DNA of 64,000 nucleotides from Nocardioides sp. Soil805 (GTDB taxonomy: Bacteria > Actinomycetota > Actinomycetes > Propionibacteriales > Nocardioidaceae), in the NCBI RefSeq assembly GCF_001429625.1, contig NZ_LMSU01000001.1, forward strand, positions 253,498 to 317,497. The letters run 5' to 3'. How positions within the stretch are numbered: position 1 is the stretch's first letter; each line of letters begins with the position of its first letter. The notes under the pieces were generated by a model. The model ran no database searches. It saw nothing but the letters and a program-made list of their open reading frames with translations, and was not told where the DNA came from. The translations under genes were made by a program, and so were the position numbers. Below, piece by piece: positions 54,852-63,147 of the stretch.

Positions 54852-55572
54852 CCTCACCGATCCGCAGCGTGCCGAAGTGGAAGACGGTGGCCGCGAGCAC
54901 GGCGTCGGCCCCTGCCTCCACGGCCGGCGCGAAGTGCTCCACGGCCCCCGCTCCGCCGCTGGCGATCACGGGGATGCCGACCTCGCGGCGCACGGCGGCG
55001 ATGAGCTCGAGGTCGAAGCCGTCCTGGGTGCCGTCGGCATCCATCGCGTTGAGCAGGATCTCCCCGGCCCCCAGCTCGGCCGCGCGGGCCGCCCACGCGA
55101 CCGCGTCGATGCCGGCGCTGGTGCGACCCCCGTGGGTGGTCACCTCGAAGCCCGAGTCGGTGCCGGGGGCCCGACGGGCGTCCACGCTCAGCACCAGCAC
55201 CTGGCTGCCGAACCGGTCGGCCACCTCGGCGATCAGGTCGGGGCGGCGGATCGCCGCGGTGTTCATCGCCACCTTGTCGGCGCCCGCGCGCAGCAGGCGG
55301 TCGACGTCCTCGACGCTGCCGACTCCCCCGCCGACCGTGAGCGGGATGAAGACCTCCTCCGCGCAGCGCGAGACGACCTCCATGGTCGTGGCGCGACCCT
55401 GGTGGGAGGCCGAGATGTCGAGAAAGGTCAGCTCGTCGGCGCCCTCGGCGTCGTAGGTGCGGGCGAGCTCGACCGGGTCGCCGGCGTCGCGCAGCTCGGT
55501 GAAGTTGATGCCCTTGACCACCCGGCCGCCGTCGACGTCCAGGCACGGGATGACGCGTACGGCGAGGGTCAC
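54811..55572 (-). CDS. hisF: Imidazole glycerol phosphate synthase subunit HisF
   Basis: Cyclase subunit that, with HisH, makes IGP and AICAR in histidine synthesis. The 253-residue TIM barrel has [17 protein letters not shown] (catalytic Asp11), [25 protein letters not shown] and a second catalytic Asp in [14 protein letters not shown] start at 55572 overlapping the hisA stop (GTGA). Its 3' end overlaps the metalloprotease gene by 41 bases. Confidence 0.97.
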   Translation of the reverse strand: MTLAVRVIPCLDVDGGRVVKGINFTELRDAGDPVELARTYDAEGADELTFLDISASHQGRATTMEVVSRCAEEVFIPLTVGGGVGSVEDVDRLLRAGADKVAMNTAAIRRPDLIAEVADRFGSQVLVLSVDARRAPGTDSGFEVTTHGGRTSAGIDAVAWAARAAELGAGEILLNAMDADGTQDGFDLELIAAVRREVGIPVIASGGAGAVEHFAPAVEAGADAVLAATVFHFGTLRIGEVKAGLAAAGHPVR

Positions 55573-56303
55573 GGCCGGCCCTTTGCCAGCGCGAGGGCGT
55601 CCTCGAGCGTGAAGCGGCCCTCGTAGAGCGCCGTGCCCGCGATCGCGCCCTCGACCCCGTCCGGGACCAGGCCCATCAGGGCCTCGATGTCGGCCAGCGT
55701 GGTGACGCCGCCGGACGCCACGACCGGGCGGTCGGTCGCCGCGCACACGTCGCGCAGCAGGTCGAGGTTGGGGCCCTGGAGCATGCCGTCCTTGTTGACG
55801 TCGGTGACGACGTAGCGGGCGCAGCCCTCGGAGTCGAGGCGGGCGAGCACGTCGTAGAGGTCGCCGCCCTCCCTCGTCCAGCCGCGGGCGGCCAGGGTGC
55901 GGCCTCTGACGTCGAGGCCGACCGCGACCCGGTCGCCGTGCTCGGCGATGGCCCGGGCACACCACTCGGGCTGCTCCAGCGCGGCGGTGCCGATGTTGAC
56001 GCGACGACAGCCCGTGGCCATGGCGGCCGCGAGCGACTCGTCGTCGCGGATGCCGCCGCTCATCTCGACCTGGATGTCCAGTGCACCGACGATCCGGGCC
56101 TGGAGCTCCCGGTTGTGGCCGTGGCCGAAGGCGGCGTCGAGGTCGACGAGGTGGATCCACTCGGCGCCGGCCTCCTGCCAGCGCAGGGCCGCCTCGATCG
56201 GGTCGCCGAAGCGCTTCTCCGAGCCGTCCACGCCCTGCACGAGCTGGACGGCCTGGCCGCCCTTGATGTCGACGGCGGGCAGGAGCTCGAGGTGGGAGGA
56301 CAT
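55569..56303 (-). CDS. hisA: Phosphoribosyl isomerase A (HisA/PriA)
   Basis: TIM-barrel isomerase of the histidine pathway; in actinobacteria that lack trpF this protein (PriA) also serves tryptophan synthesis. The 244-residue sequence shows [18 protein letters not shown] (first Asp), EMSGGIRDD, and [13 protein letters not shown] (second Asp). Whether it is bifunctional depends on a trpF elsewhere. TAGGAT lies seven bases before the ATG, so hisA-hisF has its own promoter apart from hisD-C-B-H. Confidence 0.96.
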   Translation of the reverse strand: MSSHLELLPAVDIKGGQAVQLVQGVDGSEKRFGDPIEAALRWQEAGAEWIHLVDLDAAFGHGHNRELQARIVGALDIQVEMSGGIRDDESLAAAMATGCRRVNIGTAALEQPEWCARAIAEHGDRVAVGLDVRGRTLAARGWTREGGDLYDVLARLDSEGCARYVVTDVNKDGMLQGPNLDLLRDVCAATDRPVVASGGVTTLADIEALMGLVPDGVEGAIAGTALYEGRFTLEDALALAKGRP

Positions 56304-56310
56304 GGGTCCG

Positions 56311-56316
56311 ATCCTA
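56311..56316 (-). promoter_or_regulatory. -10 element for hisA-hisF
   Basis: TAGGAT on the minus strand ends seven bases before the hisA ATG and overlaps the stop codon of the TetR gene. Confidence 0.5.
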
Positions 56317-56886
56317 GGAGGGTGCCGCCCACGACCTCAGCACGGTGTCCACGCCGTCCAGGATCCGCGACCAGGTCCGGTCGGGAGGAGGTGCGCTGTG
56401 GTCGAAGCCGCCGCCCAGCTCGAGGGTGGTGAAGCCGTGCACGACGCTGCCGATCAGGCGCACGGCGTGCGTCTCGTCGACCCCGGTCAGGCCGTAGCCG
56501 CGCAGGATCGCCCGGGTGAGGTCGGCGTGCCGGCCGCCGGGCCCCGCCGCAGCGGCCTCCGGCGAGAGCCGGACCTGCATCGCGGCGTACCGGCCCGGGT
56601 GCTCGCGGGCGAAGTCCCGGTAGCACCCCGCGAAGGCGACCAGCGCGTCCTTGCCCGACCGTCCGGCGAGCGCCTCGGACGCGAGGTCGGCGAGCTCGTC
56701 GAGCGCGAGCAGGGCGATCCGGGTCCGCAGGTCGTCGGCCCCGCCGACGTGGGAGTACAGGCTCGCCGCGCGGACGCCGAGGCGCCGGGCCAGCGCCGAG
56801 GGCGTCACCTCGTCGAAGCCCACCTCGTCGGCCAGGTCCGCCCCGGCTCGCACCACGACCTGCGGCGAGAGTCCTGCGCGCGCCAT
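56314..56886 (-). CDS. TetR-family transcriptional regulator
   Basis: A 190-residue regulator. The N-terminal helix-turn-helix is [21 protein letters not shown] (about residues 27-47) and the C-terminal half is a ligand domain of the TetR_C_13/WHG kind ([26 protein letters not shown]). GGAGG lies five bases before the ATG. It is divergent from the FBP gene across a 54-base AT-rich gap, so it probably controls that gene and itself. Confidence 0.92.
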   Translation of the reverse strand: MARAGLSPQVVVRAGADLADEVGFDEVTPSALARRLGVRAASLYSHVGGADDLRTRIALLALDELADLASEALAGRSGKDALVAFAGCYRDFAREHPGRYAAMQVRLSPEAAAAGPGGRHADLTRAILRGYGLTGVDETHAVRLIGSVVHGFTTLELGGGFDHSAPPPDRTWSRILDGVDTVLRSWAAPS

Positions 56887-56896
56887 CCTGCCTCCT

Positions 56897-56930
56897 TTAG
56901 TCTTTTGCCTAATATGTGTAGGTAGTCTAG
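56897..56930. promoter_or_regulatory. AT-rich divergent promoter/operator between tetR and the FBP gene
   Basis: An AT-rich patch, unusual here, with CCTAATATGTGTAGG (56908-56922; CCTA/TAGG ends) as a candidate TetR operator, and TAGTCT (56923-56928) as a possible -10 for the plus-strand gene. Confidence 0.45.
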
Positions 56931-56940
56931 CGTCGTCCTC

Positions 56941-57429
56941 GTGAAACCGTTGACCGAGACCGAGATCCGCGCGTCCTTCGTGAACTGCTCGAAGGGAGAG
57001 GCCAAGCGCCTCCACGTCCCGCAGGACCTCGCCACCCAGCCGTGGGAGGACCTGGACTACCTCGGCTGGACCGACCCGCGCTCGCCGTCGCGCCGCTACC
57101 TCGTCGCCGACGTCGACGGGGCGACGTACGGTCTGGTGCTCCGCATCAACGAGGCCGGCGTCGGCGCCGCGCGGCGGGCCATGTGCTCGCTGTGCATCAC
57201 CGTGCAGTCGGGCGGCGTCTCGCTGATGGTGGCCCCCCGCGCCGGGAAGTCGGGGCAACAGGGGAACTCGGTCGGGACCTACATCTGCTCCGACCTGAGC
57301 TGCTCGCACTACGTGCGCGGCAAGCGACAGACCGGCACCCCGGGCATGCACGAGACGCTCACCGTGGAGCAGCGGGTCGAGCGCCTGGTCGACAACCTCC
57401 AGTCGTTCGTGCGCAGGGTCCGCTCCTGA
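56941..57429 (+). CDS. FBP-domain protein (EF-G-binding, FusB-like zinc finger)
   Basis: A 162-residue protein of the FBP_C family, named for the treble-clef zinc finger of FusB-type EF-G-binding proteins that free EF-G from fusidic-acid-stalled ribosomes. The four zinc Cys lie in CSLC (about residues 82-85) and CSDLSC (about 117-122). It lacks the FusB N-terminal helical domain length, so resistance is not implied. GTG start with no ribosome-binding site, so it is likely leaderless. Divergent from the TetR gene. Confidence 0.85.
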   Translation: MKPLTETEIRASFVNCSKGEAKRLHVPQDLATQPWEDLDYLGWTDPRSPSRRYLVADVDGATYGLVLRINEAGVGAARRAMCSLCITVQSGGVSLMVAPRAGKSGQQGNSVGTYICSDLSCSHYVRGKRQTGTPGMHETLTVEQRVERLVDNLQSFVRRVRS

Positions 57430-57480
57430 GGGTCCCGGCCCGGGTCGGGTGCGTACCCCCGCCGGGGAGCGTCCGCGGGG

Positions 57481-58116
57481 TCAGCCGGCCTGCCAGGTCG
57501 GCGCGACCTCGCGCCGGTAGCGGCGCCCGAACACCGTCGTGACCACGGCGATCACCGGACCGGGGATGTGCGCACGGAGCGCGGCCCGCTCCCGCTCGTC
57601 GGCACCGTCCTGCATCCAGACGAGGGCATCGGCGGCGTCGCTGATCCGCGCGGGGCGCATCCCCTTGGCCGCGGCCTTCCACTCGGGATCGTCCTCGTAG
57701 GCCTCGATGAGCGGCTCGACGTCCTCCTCCTCGTGGGCAAGGTGGGCATCGACCACGGTGCGGGTGCGCGCCACCTCGTCGGCCGCGCCCGCAGCGCGGA
57801 CGGTAGTGGGATCGGCGACGACAGCGTCGATGGCCGAGGTCGCCCGCACCAGCGCCAGCTTCATCGCCCCGTGCTCGCCCTCCATCGCCGCCATCAGAGC
57901 GGGGTCCACGCCCCGGGACAGCAGGAAGGGCCACGCCAGGGCGTCCTCCGCCTCGTGGTGGTGGGTCAGCTCCTTGACGAGGTGCTGCCACGCGCGCTGC
58001 ACCTGCCGGGCCCGGACCCGGTCCCCCTCCGGCAGCGCCCGGAGCGCCTGCTCGGTCCGGGACACGTCGCGTCGTACGGCGGCGTGGATGATCTTGTTCA
58101 TGCTCATCGTGGCCAT
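57481..58116 (-). CDS. Hemerythrin-like (HHE domain) protein
   Basis: A 211-residue helical protein with a hemerythrin cation-binding domain. Candidate di-iron ligands are HAAVRRD at the start, HHHEAEDALAW, EGEHGAMK and HLAHEEEDVEPL. The C-terminal 55 residues lie outside the domain. Family members bind oxygen, NO or act in iron handling; the role here is unknown. TAGCGT lies seven bases before the ATG. It sits between hisH and hisA but is transcribed from its own promoter. Confidence 0.9.
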   Translation of the reverse strand: MATMSMNKIIHAAVRRDVSRTEQALRALPEGDRVRARQVQRAWQHLVKELTHHHEAEDALAWPFLLSRGVDPALMAAMEGEHGAMKLALVRATSAIDAVVADPTTVRAAGAADEVARTRTVVDAHLAHEEEDVEPLIEAYEDDPEWKAAAKGMRPARISDAADALVWMQDGADERERAALRAHIPGPVIAVVTTVFGRRYRREVAPTWQAG

Positions 58117-58123
58117 GCCACGG

Positions 58124-58129
58124 ACGCTA
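58124..58129 (-). promoter_or_regulatory. -10 element for the hemerythrin-like gene
   Basis: TAGCGT on the minus strand ends seven bases before the ATG at 58116. Confidence 0.5.
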
Positions 58130-58172
58130 GACCGGGACCCACGGCCCGCGCGACCCGCATTTCGGGCAACCT

Positions 58173-58814
58173 TCAGAGCGTGCGGACCCAGTTGCGCAGC
58201 AGCGCTGCGCCGGCGTCGCCGGACTTCTCGGGGTGGAACTGGGTGGCCCACAGCGGGCCGTTCTCCACCGCGGAGACGAAGCGGTCGCCGCCGTGCGTGG
58301 TCCAGGTGACGAGGGGCGCGCGGGTGCGGTCGTTGGTGACCAGCTCCCACCGGCGGGCGGCGTAGGAGTGCACGAAGTAGAACCGCTCCCCCTCGACGCC
58401 GGCGAAGAGCTCAGAGCCCTCGGGTGCCTCGACGGTGTTCCAGCCCATGTGCGGCACGACGGGTGCCTGGAGCCGCTCGACCGTGCCGGGCCACTCGTCG
58501 CAGCCCTCGGTCTCCACGCCGTGCTCGACGCCACGGGCGAAGAGCACCTGCATGCCGACGCAGATGCCGAGCACAGGGCGGCCACCGGCCAGGCGGCGCC
58601 CGATGATCCGCTCGCCCTTGATGGCGCGCAGGCCGGCCATGCACGCGGCGTACGCCCCGACGCCGGGGACGATGAGCCCGTCGGCCTCCAGCGCGGTGGT
58701 GAAGTCGCTGGTCAACGTCACCTCGGCGCCGGTCCACTCGGCGGCGCGCACGACCGAGCGCAGGTTGCCCGAGCCGTAGTCGAGGACCACGACCTGCTGG
58801 GGGGCGGGGCTCAA
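58173..58814 (-). CDS. hisH: Imidazole glycerol phosphate synthase subunit HisH
   Basis: Glutaminase partner of HisF, 213 residues. Triad: Cys in LGICVGMQ, His and Glu in [20 protein letters not shown] and [10 protein letters not shown] are family motifs. The start is an unusual TTG at 58814 overlapping the hisB stop (TTGA). It ends the hisD-C-B-H run; its partner hisF is 2.6 kb downstream behind three unrelated genes. Confidence 0.96.
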   Translation of the reverse strand: MSPAPQQVVVLDYGSGNLRSVVRAAEWTGAEVTLTSDFTTALEADGLIVPGVGAYAACMAGLRAIKGERIIGRRLAGGRPVLGICVGMQVLFARGVEHGVETEGCDEWPGTVERLQAPVVPHMGWNTVEAPEGSELFAGVEGERFYFVHSYAARRWELVTNDRTRAPLVTWTTHGGDRFVSAVENGPLWATQFHPEKSGDAGAALLRNWVRTL

Positions 58815-59440
58815 GAGGCGTCTCCCAGCGTGCCCTTGGTCGACGGCACGCCGGTCTCGCGCGGGTCGAGGGCGATCGCGTCGCGGAAGGCCCGGGCGAA
58901 CGCCTTGAACTGCGCCTCCACGAGGTGGTGCGGGTCCCGGCCGGAGAGCACCCGCACGTGCAGCGCGAGGTGGGCGTGGAAGGCGATCGTCTCGAAGACG
59001 TGCCGGGTCAGCGAGCCCTGGTAGGCGGCGCCGTTGACGTCGTTGCCGCCGATGGCGACGTAGACCTGGCCCTCGGGCTCGCCGGTGTGCACGCAGTACG
59101 GGCGACCGGACACGTCGACGACCGCCTGCGCCAGCGCCTCGTCGAGGGGCACGGTGGCGTCGCCGAAGCGGCGGATGCCGCGCTTGTCGCCGAGCGCCTC
59201 GCGCAGCGCCTGGCCGAGGACGATCGCGGTGTCCTCGACGGTGTGGTGGGCGTCGATGTGGGTGTCGCCGTTGGAGTGCACGGTGAGGTCCACCAGCGAG
59301 TGGCGGGCGAAGGCGGTGAGCATGTGGTCGTAGAAGCCGACGTTGGTGCTGATGTCGGCGCGGCCGGAGCCGTCGAGGTCGACCTCGACGGAGACCTGGG
59401 ACTCCGAGGTGGTCCGCTCGATCTTGGCGGTGCGGTTCAT
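58811..59440 (-). CDS. hisB: Imidazoleglycerol-phosphate dehydratase
   Basis: Converts IGP to imidazole-acetol phosphate. The 209-residue monofunctional dehydratase (no phosphatase domain) carries the Mn-binding boxes [11 protein letters not shown] near residue 75 and the C-terminal [18 protein letters not shown] overlaps the hisC stop by four bases. Confidence 0.97.
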   Translation of the reverse strand: MNRTAKIERTTSESQVSVEVDLDGSGRADISTNVGFYDHMLTAFARHSLVDLTVHSNGDTHIDAHHTVEDTAIVLGQALREALGDKRGIRRFGDATVPLDEALAQAVVDVSGRPYCVHTGEPEGQVYVAIGGNDVNGAAYQGSLTRHVFETIAFHAHLALHVRVLSGRDPHHLVEAQFKAFARAFRDAIALDPRETGVPSTKGTLGDAS

Positions 59441-60564
59441 CGGTGGTCCTCCATGACCTGGATCAGTGACTGCTTGAATGCGTCCATCTCGGCGGCGGTC
59501 CCGATCGAGACCCGCAGCCAGCCGGCGGGCCCCGTCTCGCGGATCAGCACGCCCCGCTCGACCAGCGCCTGCCAGACGGCATGGCGGTCCTCGAAGGTGC
59601 CGAACAGCGCGAAGTTGGCGTCGCTGTCGGCCACGGCGAGGCCACGCCCGCGCAGCCAGTCGACCGTCGCGTCCCGCTCCACGCGGAGCTCGTCCACCCT
59701 GCCCAGCAGCTCGGGCGCGTGCCGCAGCGCGGCCAGCGCCGTCGCCTGGGTCACCGCGGAGAGGTGGTAGGGCAGACGCACGACGCGGATCGCGTCGCAG
59801 ATCTCGGGCGCCGCGGCGAGGTAGCCCACCCGGGCCCCGGCCAGGGCGAACGCCTTGCTCATGGTGCGGGTGACGACGAGGTTGCGGTGGGTGTCCAGCA
59901 GCTCGAGCGCGCTGGGCACGCCGGCGCGGCGGAACTCGCCGTACGCCTCGTCCACGACGACGAGGCCGTTGCGTCCGTCACCGGCAGCCGCCTCGCACAG
60001 CATCGAGACCGCCTCGGGCGGCAGCGCCGTGCCGGTCGGGTTGTTGGGCGAGGGCAGCAGCACGACGCTGGGGCGCCTCTCCTCGATCAGCGCACGGGCG
60101 GCCCCGAGGTCGAGGGAGAAGTCCTCCTCGCGCCGCCCGGCCACCCACTCGGTGACGGTGTCGCGGGCGTACTCGGGGTACATCGAGTACGTCGGCGCGA
60201 AGCTGAGCGCCGTCCGCCCCGGACCACCGAAGGCCTGGAGCAGCTGGAGCATGACCTCGTTGGAGCCGTTGGCCGCCCACACCTGCTCGGCGGTGATGCC
60301 GTGGCCGCCGGAGGTGTTCAGGTACGCCGCCAGCGCCTCGCGCAGCTCGGTGAACTCGCGGTCGGGATAGCGGTTGAGGGTCGTCGCCGCCCGTCCCACG
60401 GACGCCGCGATGTCGGCCGCCGCCTCCGGCGACGGGCCGTAGGGGTTCTCGTTGACGTTCAGCTGGACCGGTACGTCGAGCTGGGGTGCGCCGTACGGCT
60501 CGATCCCGTGCAGCTCCTCCCGCAGGGGCAGCCACGACCGCTCCTGCGCAGGGCCCGCCCTCAC
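59437..60564 (-). CDS. hisC: Histidinol-phosphate aminotransferase
   Basis: PLP-dependent fold-type I transaminase, 375 residues. It shows [13 protein letters not shown] at the N-terminus, [24 protein letters not shown] and the PLP Lys in [17 protein letters not shown]. The GTG at 60564 overlaps the hisD stop by four bases; the open sequence upstream is hisD in another frame. Confidence 0.97.
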   Translation of the reverse strand: MRAGPAQERSWLPLREELHGIEPYGAPQLDVPVQLNVNENPYGPSPEAAADIAASVGRAATTLNRYPDREFTELREALAAYLNTSGGHGITAEQVWAANGSNEVMLQLLQAFGGPGRTALSFAPTYSMYPEYARDTVTEWVAGRREEDFSLDLGAARALIEERRPSVVLLPSPNNPTGTALPPEAVSMLCEAAAGDGRNGLVVVDEAYGEFRRAGVPSALELLDTHRNLVVTRTMSKAFALAGARVGYLAAAPEICDAIRVVRLPYHLSAVTQATALAALRHAPELLGRVDELRVERDATVDWLRGRGLAVADSDANFALFGTFEDRHAVWQALVERGVLIRETGPAGWLRVSIGTAAEMDAFKQSLIQVMEDHR

Positions 60565-61862
60565 TGCTCGAACCGCACGGAGACGGCGGCGCCGTGACCC
60601 GGCAGGTCCTCGGCGTCGGCCAGCGCCACGACGTGGCCGGCCACCTCGGCCAGCGCCTCGCGCGAGTAGTCGATGACGTGCATCGACTTGGTGAAGGCGC
60701 GCACGCTGAGGCCGCTGGAGTGGCACGCGCAGCCGGCGGTCGGCAGCACGTGGTTGGACCCGGCGCAGTAGTCGCCCAGCGAGACCGGGGCCCAGGGACC
60801 GACGAAGACGGCACCGGCGTTGGTGATGCGAGCGGCGTACGCCGCGGAGTCGCGGGTCTGGATCTCGAGGTGCTCCGCGGCGTAGGCGTTGACCACGTCG
60901 AGGCCCTGCTCCATGTCGTGGACCATGACGATCGCGGACTGGGGACCGGCGAGGGCCTGCTGGATCCGGCCGGTGTGGCGGGTGGCGAAGACCTGCTTCT
61001 CCAGCTCGGCGACGACGTCGTCGGCCAGCGTCTCGGAGTCGGTCACCAGCACGGACGCGGCCAGCGGGTCGTGCTCGGCCTGGCTGATGAGGTCGGAGGC
61101 GACGTACGCCGCGTCGGCCGAGTCGTCGGCCAGGATCGCGATCTCGGTCGGTCCCGCCTCGGAGTCGATGGCCACGCTGCCGCTGACCAGCCGCTTGGCG
61201 GCCACGACGTAGATCGAGCCCGGTCCGGTGATCAGGTTGACCGGGCGGCACGGCCCGGCGCCGTACGCGAACATGCCGATGGCCTGGGCCCCGCCGACGG
61301 AGTAGACCTCGTCGACGCCGAGCAGCTCGCACGCGGCCATGATGGTGGGCTCGGGCAGGCCGCCGGTGTTCTTCTGCGGCGGGCTGCTGAGCGCGATGCT
61401 GCGCACGCCCGCGACCTGGGCCGGGACGACGTTCATCACCACGCTGCTCACCAGCGGGGCGAGTCCCCCGGGCACGTAGAGGCCCACCCGGTCGATGGGC
61501 ACCTTGCGGTGGGTGACGGTGGCACCGTCGCCGAGGCTGCTCACGACGTCGTGCTCGAGCTCGGCCTCGCAGGTGGCGCGCAGGCGACGGATCGACTCCT
61601 CGAGCGCCTGCCGGATCGTCGGGTCGAGCTCCTCGAGGGCGCGGGTCATCGCCTCACGGGGCACCGCGATGTCCTCGATCTCGATCCGGTCGAACTCGGC
61701 GGAGAACTCCCGGATCGCCTCGACGCCGCGGGCCTTGACCGCGTGCAGCACCGGGGCCACCAGATGCGTCGCCGCCTCCACGTCGAACTCCGCGCGCGGC
61801 ACGGCGGCGCGGTAGTCGACCAAGGCACGGTCTGCTCCCCTGAGGTCGATGCGACGGATCAT
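60561..61862 (-). CDS. hisD: Histidinol dehydrogenase
   Basis: Zn-dependent NAD enzyme for the last two steps of histidine synthesis, 433 residues. Motifs include [46 protein letters not shown], the zinc-ligand region [15 protein letters not shown] and AAEHLEIQT. The ATG at 61862 is chosen with TAGACT seven bases upstream; a few codons further upstream are also open. It is the first gene of the his operon and divergent from the LON-domain gene. Confidence 0.97.
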   Translation of the reverse strand: MIRRIDLRGADRALVDYRAAVPRAEFDVEAATHLVAPVLHAVKARGVEAIREFSAEFDRIEIEDIAVPREAMTRALEELDPTIRQALEESIRRLRATCEAELEHDVVSSLGDGATVTHRKVPIDRVGLYVPGGLAPLVSSVVMNVVPAQVAGVRSIALSSPPQKNTGGLPEPTIMAACELLGVDEVYSVGGAQAIGMFAYGAGPCRPVNLITGPGSIYVVAAKRLVSGSVAIDSEAGPTEIAILADDSADAAYVASDLISQAEHDPLAASVLVTDSETLADDVVAELEKQVFATRHTGRIQQALAGPQSAIVMVHDMEQGLDVVNAYAAEHLEIQTRDSAAYAARITNAGAVFVGPWAPVSLGDYCAGSNHVLPTAGCACHSSGLSVRAFTKSMHVIDYSREALAEVAGHVVALADAEDLPGHGAAVSVRFEQ

Positions 61863-61869
61863 GGCCCCA

Positions 61870-61929
61870 AGTCTAGGGACCGGGCCACGCGCCGACCGAA
61901 CCCGCACGGTGCCCGGACAGCGCTAGGGT
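61870..61929. promoter_or_regulatory. Divergent leaderless promoters of hisD and the LON-domain gene
   Basis: TAGACT (minus, 61870-61875) lies seven bases before the hisD ATG and TAGGGT (plus, 61924-61929) six bases before the GTG at 61936. No histidine-rich leader peptide or attenuator was seen in the 73-base gap. Confidence 0.5.
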
Positions 61930-61935
61930 CGGTGC

Positions 61936-62601
61936 GTGAGCACTCCCCTGGCGATGTTCCCCCTCAGCACGGTGGTGTTCCCGGGCGTCTCGCTGCCCCT
62001 CCACGTCTTCGAGGACCGCTACCGCGCGCTGGTCCAGCACCTGCTGCGCATCGACGACCCCGCCGAGCGCGTCTTCGGCACGGTCGCGGTCCGGGAGGGC
62101 TACGAGGTGGGAGACCACGGCTCGCAGTCGTTGTACCGGGTGGGGGTCCGGCTCCAGCTGACCGACGTCGAGGCCAACGACGACGGGACCTACGAGATCG
62201 AGGCGGTCGCGCGCGAGCGCATCGTGCTCCAGGGCCTCGACGCGTCCGGCGAGTTCGCCGTCGGTGACGTCGCCGAGCACCCGGACGCCGAGGGACCGGT
62301 CCCCGACGAGGTGCTGGGCCGGGCACGGGCGACGTTCACGGCGTACCGCGCGGCCGTCAGCGAGCTGCAGGGCACCACGTTCTCGGGCTCCCTCCCCCGT
62401 GACCCCGGCTACCTGTCGTGGACGCTGGCCGCCCTCGCGCCGCTGCCGATGGCCGAACGGCAGTCGCTGCTGGAGGCCGACTCGCCGCGGGAGCGGCTGG
62501 AGCTGGTGACCTCGCTGCTGCGCGAGGAGCTGCGTGCCATCAACGTCATCCCGTCGCTGCCGGCCACCGAGGTGGCCCGCACGGCGTGGTCCCCCAACTA
62601 G
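61936..62601 (+). CDS. LON peptidase substrate-binding-domain protein
   Basis: A 221-residue stand-alone LON N-terminal domain protein without the ATPase or protease parts. It shows MFPLSTVVFPGVSLPLHVFE and DRYRALVQHLL, the domain's first strands and helix, then a helical C-terminal half. The function of such single-domain proteins is unknown. GTG start, leaderless pattern. The YbaK gene follows 13 bases after its stop. Confidence 0.88.
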   Translation: MSTPLAMFPLSTVVFPGVSLPLHVFEDRYRALVQHLLRIDDPAERVFGTVAVREGYEVGDHGSQSLYRVGVRLQLTDVEANDDGTYEIEAVARERIVLQGLDASGEFAVGDVAEHPDAEGPVPDEVLGRARATFTAYRAAVSELQGTTFSGSLPRDPGYLSWTLAALAPLPMAERQSLLEADSPRERLELVTSLLREELRAINVIPSLPATEVARTAWSPN

Positions 62602-62614
62602 GGGCTCCGGCAGG

Positions 62615-63127
62615 ATGGCCAGGAAGAGGGCCGGTGGCGGTACGCCGGCCACCGTCGCGCTGGCCGCGGCGGGCATCGACGTCACCCTGCACGCCTACGA
62701 GCACGACCCCCGCGCCGCGTCGTTCGGGCTGGAGGCCGCCGAGGCGCTCGGCGTCGAGCCCGCCCGGGTGTTCAAGACGCTGATGGCCTCGCTCGACCCT
62801 TCGACAGGCTCAGGACGGCGCGGCGCCCTGGTCGTCGGCATCGTGCCGGTGGAGCGCCAGCTCGACCTCAAGGCGCTCGCCCGGGCGCTGGGAGGCAGCA
62901 AGGCGGTGATGGCCGAGGTCGCCGCCGCCGAGCGGGCGACGGGGTACGTCGCCGGCGGCATCTCACCGGTCGGGCAGAAGCGGGCCCATCCCACGGTCCT
63001 CGACGAGTCGGCCACCGCCTGGCCGACGATCTTCGTCTCCGGCGGCCGGCGGGGGCTCGACCTGGAGCTGTCACCGGCCGACCTGGTCGCGATCACCTCG
63101 GCGACCACGGCCCCGATCGGCCGGTGA
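62615..63127 (+). CDS. ybaK: Cys-tRNA(Pro)/Cys-tRNA(Cys) deacylase YbaK, with a repeat-derived insertion
   Basis: Trans-editing factor that hydrolyses mischarged Cys-tRNA-Pro; 170 residues. Family features include RVFKTLMA, VGIVPVERQLDLKALA, YVAGGISPVGQKR and the C-terminal strand. Between KTLMASL and GALVVGIVP it has about eight extra residues (DPSTGSGRR) coded by a copy of the CCCTTCGACAGGCTCAGGAC repeat. The insertion lies in a surface loop by family comparison, so activity may be kept. Confidence 0.9.
   Translation: MARKRAGGGTPATVALAAAGIDVTLHAYEHDPRAASFGLEAAEALGVEPARVFKTLMASLDPSTGSGRRGALVVGIVPVERQLDLKALARALGGSKAVMAEVAAAERATGYVAGGISPVGQKRAHPTVLDESATAWPTIFVSGGRRGLDLELSPADLVAITSATTAPIGR
62797..62816 (+). 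repeat. Dispersed short repeat inside ybaK
   Basis: CCCTTCGACAGGCTCAGGAC, a sequence I recognise as a frequent dispersed motif in actinobacterial genomes, translated in frame as DPSTGSG. Confidence 0.75.
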
Positions 63128-63147
63128 ACCTCGATCGGTGGTGACGC

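Noticed and set aside
56941..57429. Fusidic acid resistance gene
   Set aside because: Only the zinc-finger FBP domain resemblance is visible; related proteins are widespread in actinobacteria without a known resistance role.
61863..61935. Histidine attenuator before hisD
   Set aside because: The gap is 73 bases, with no His-rich leader peptide and a leaderless -10 element close to the start.
62797..62816. DNA uptake or chi-like site
   Set aside because: A single copy in the window gives no strand bias or spacing that would support such a role; a dispersed repeat is the simpler reading.
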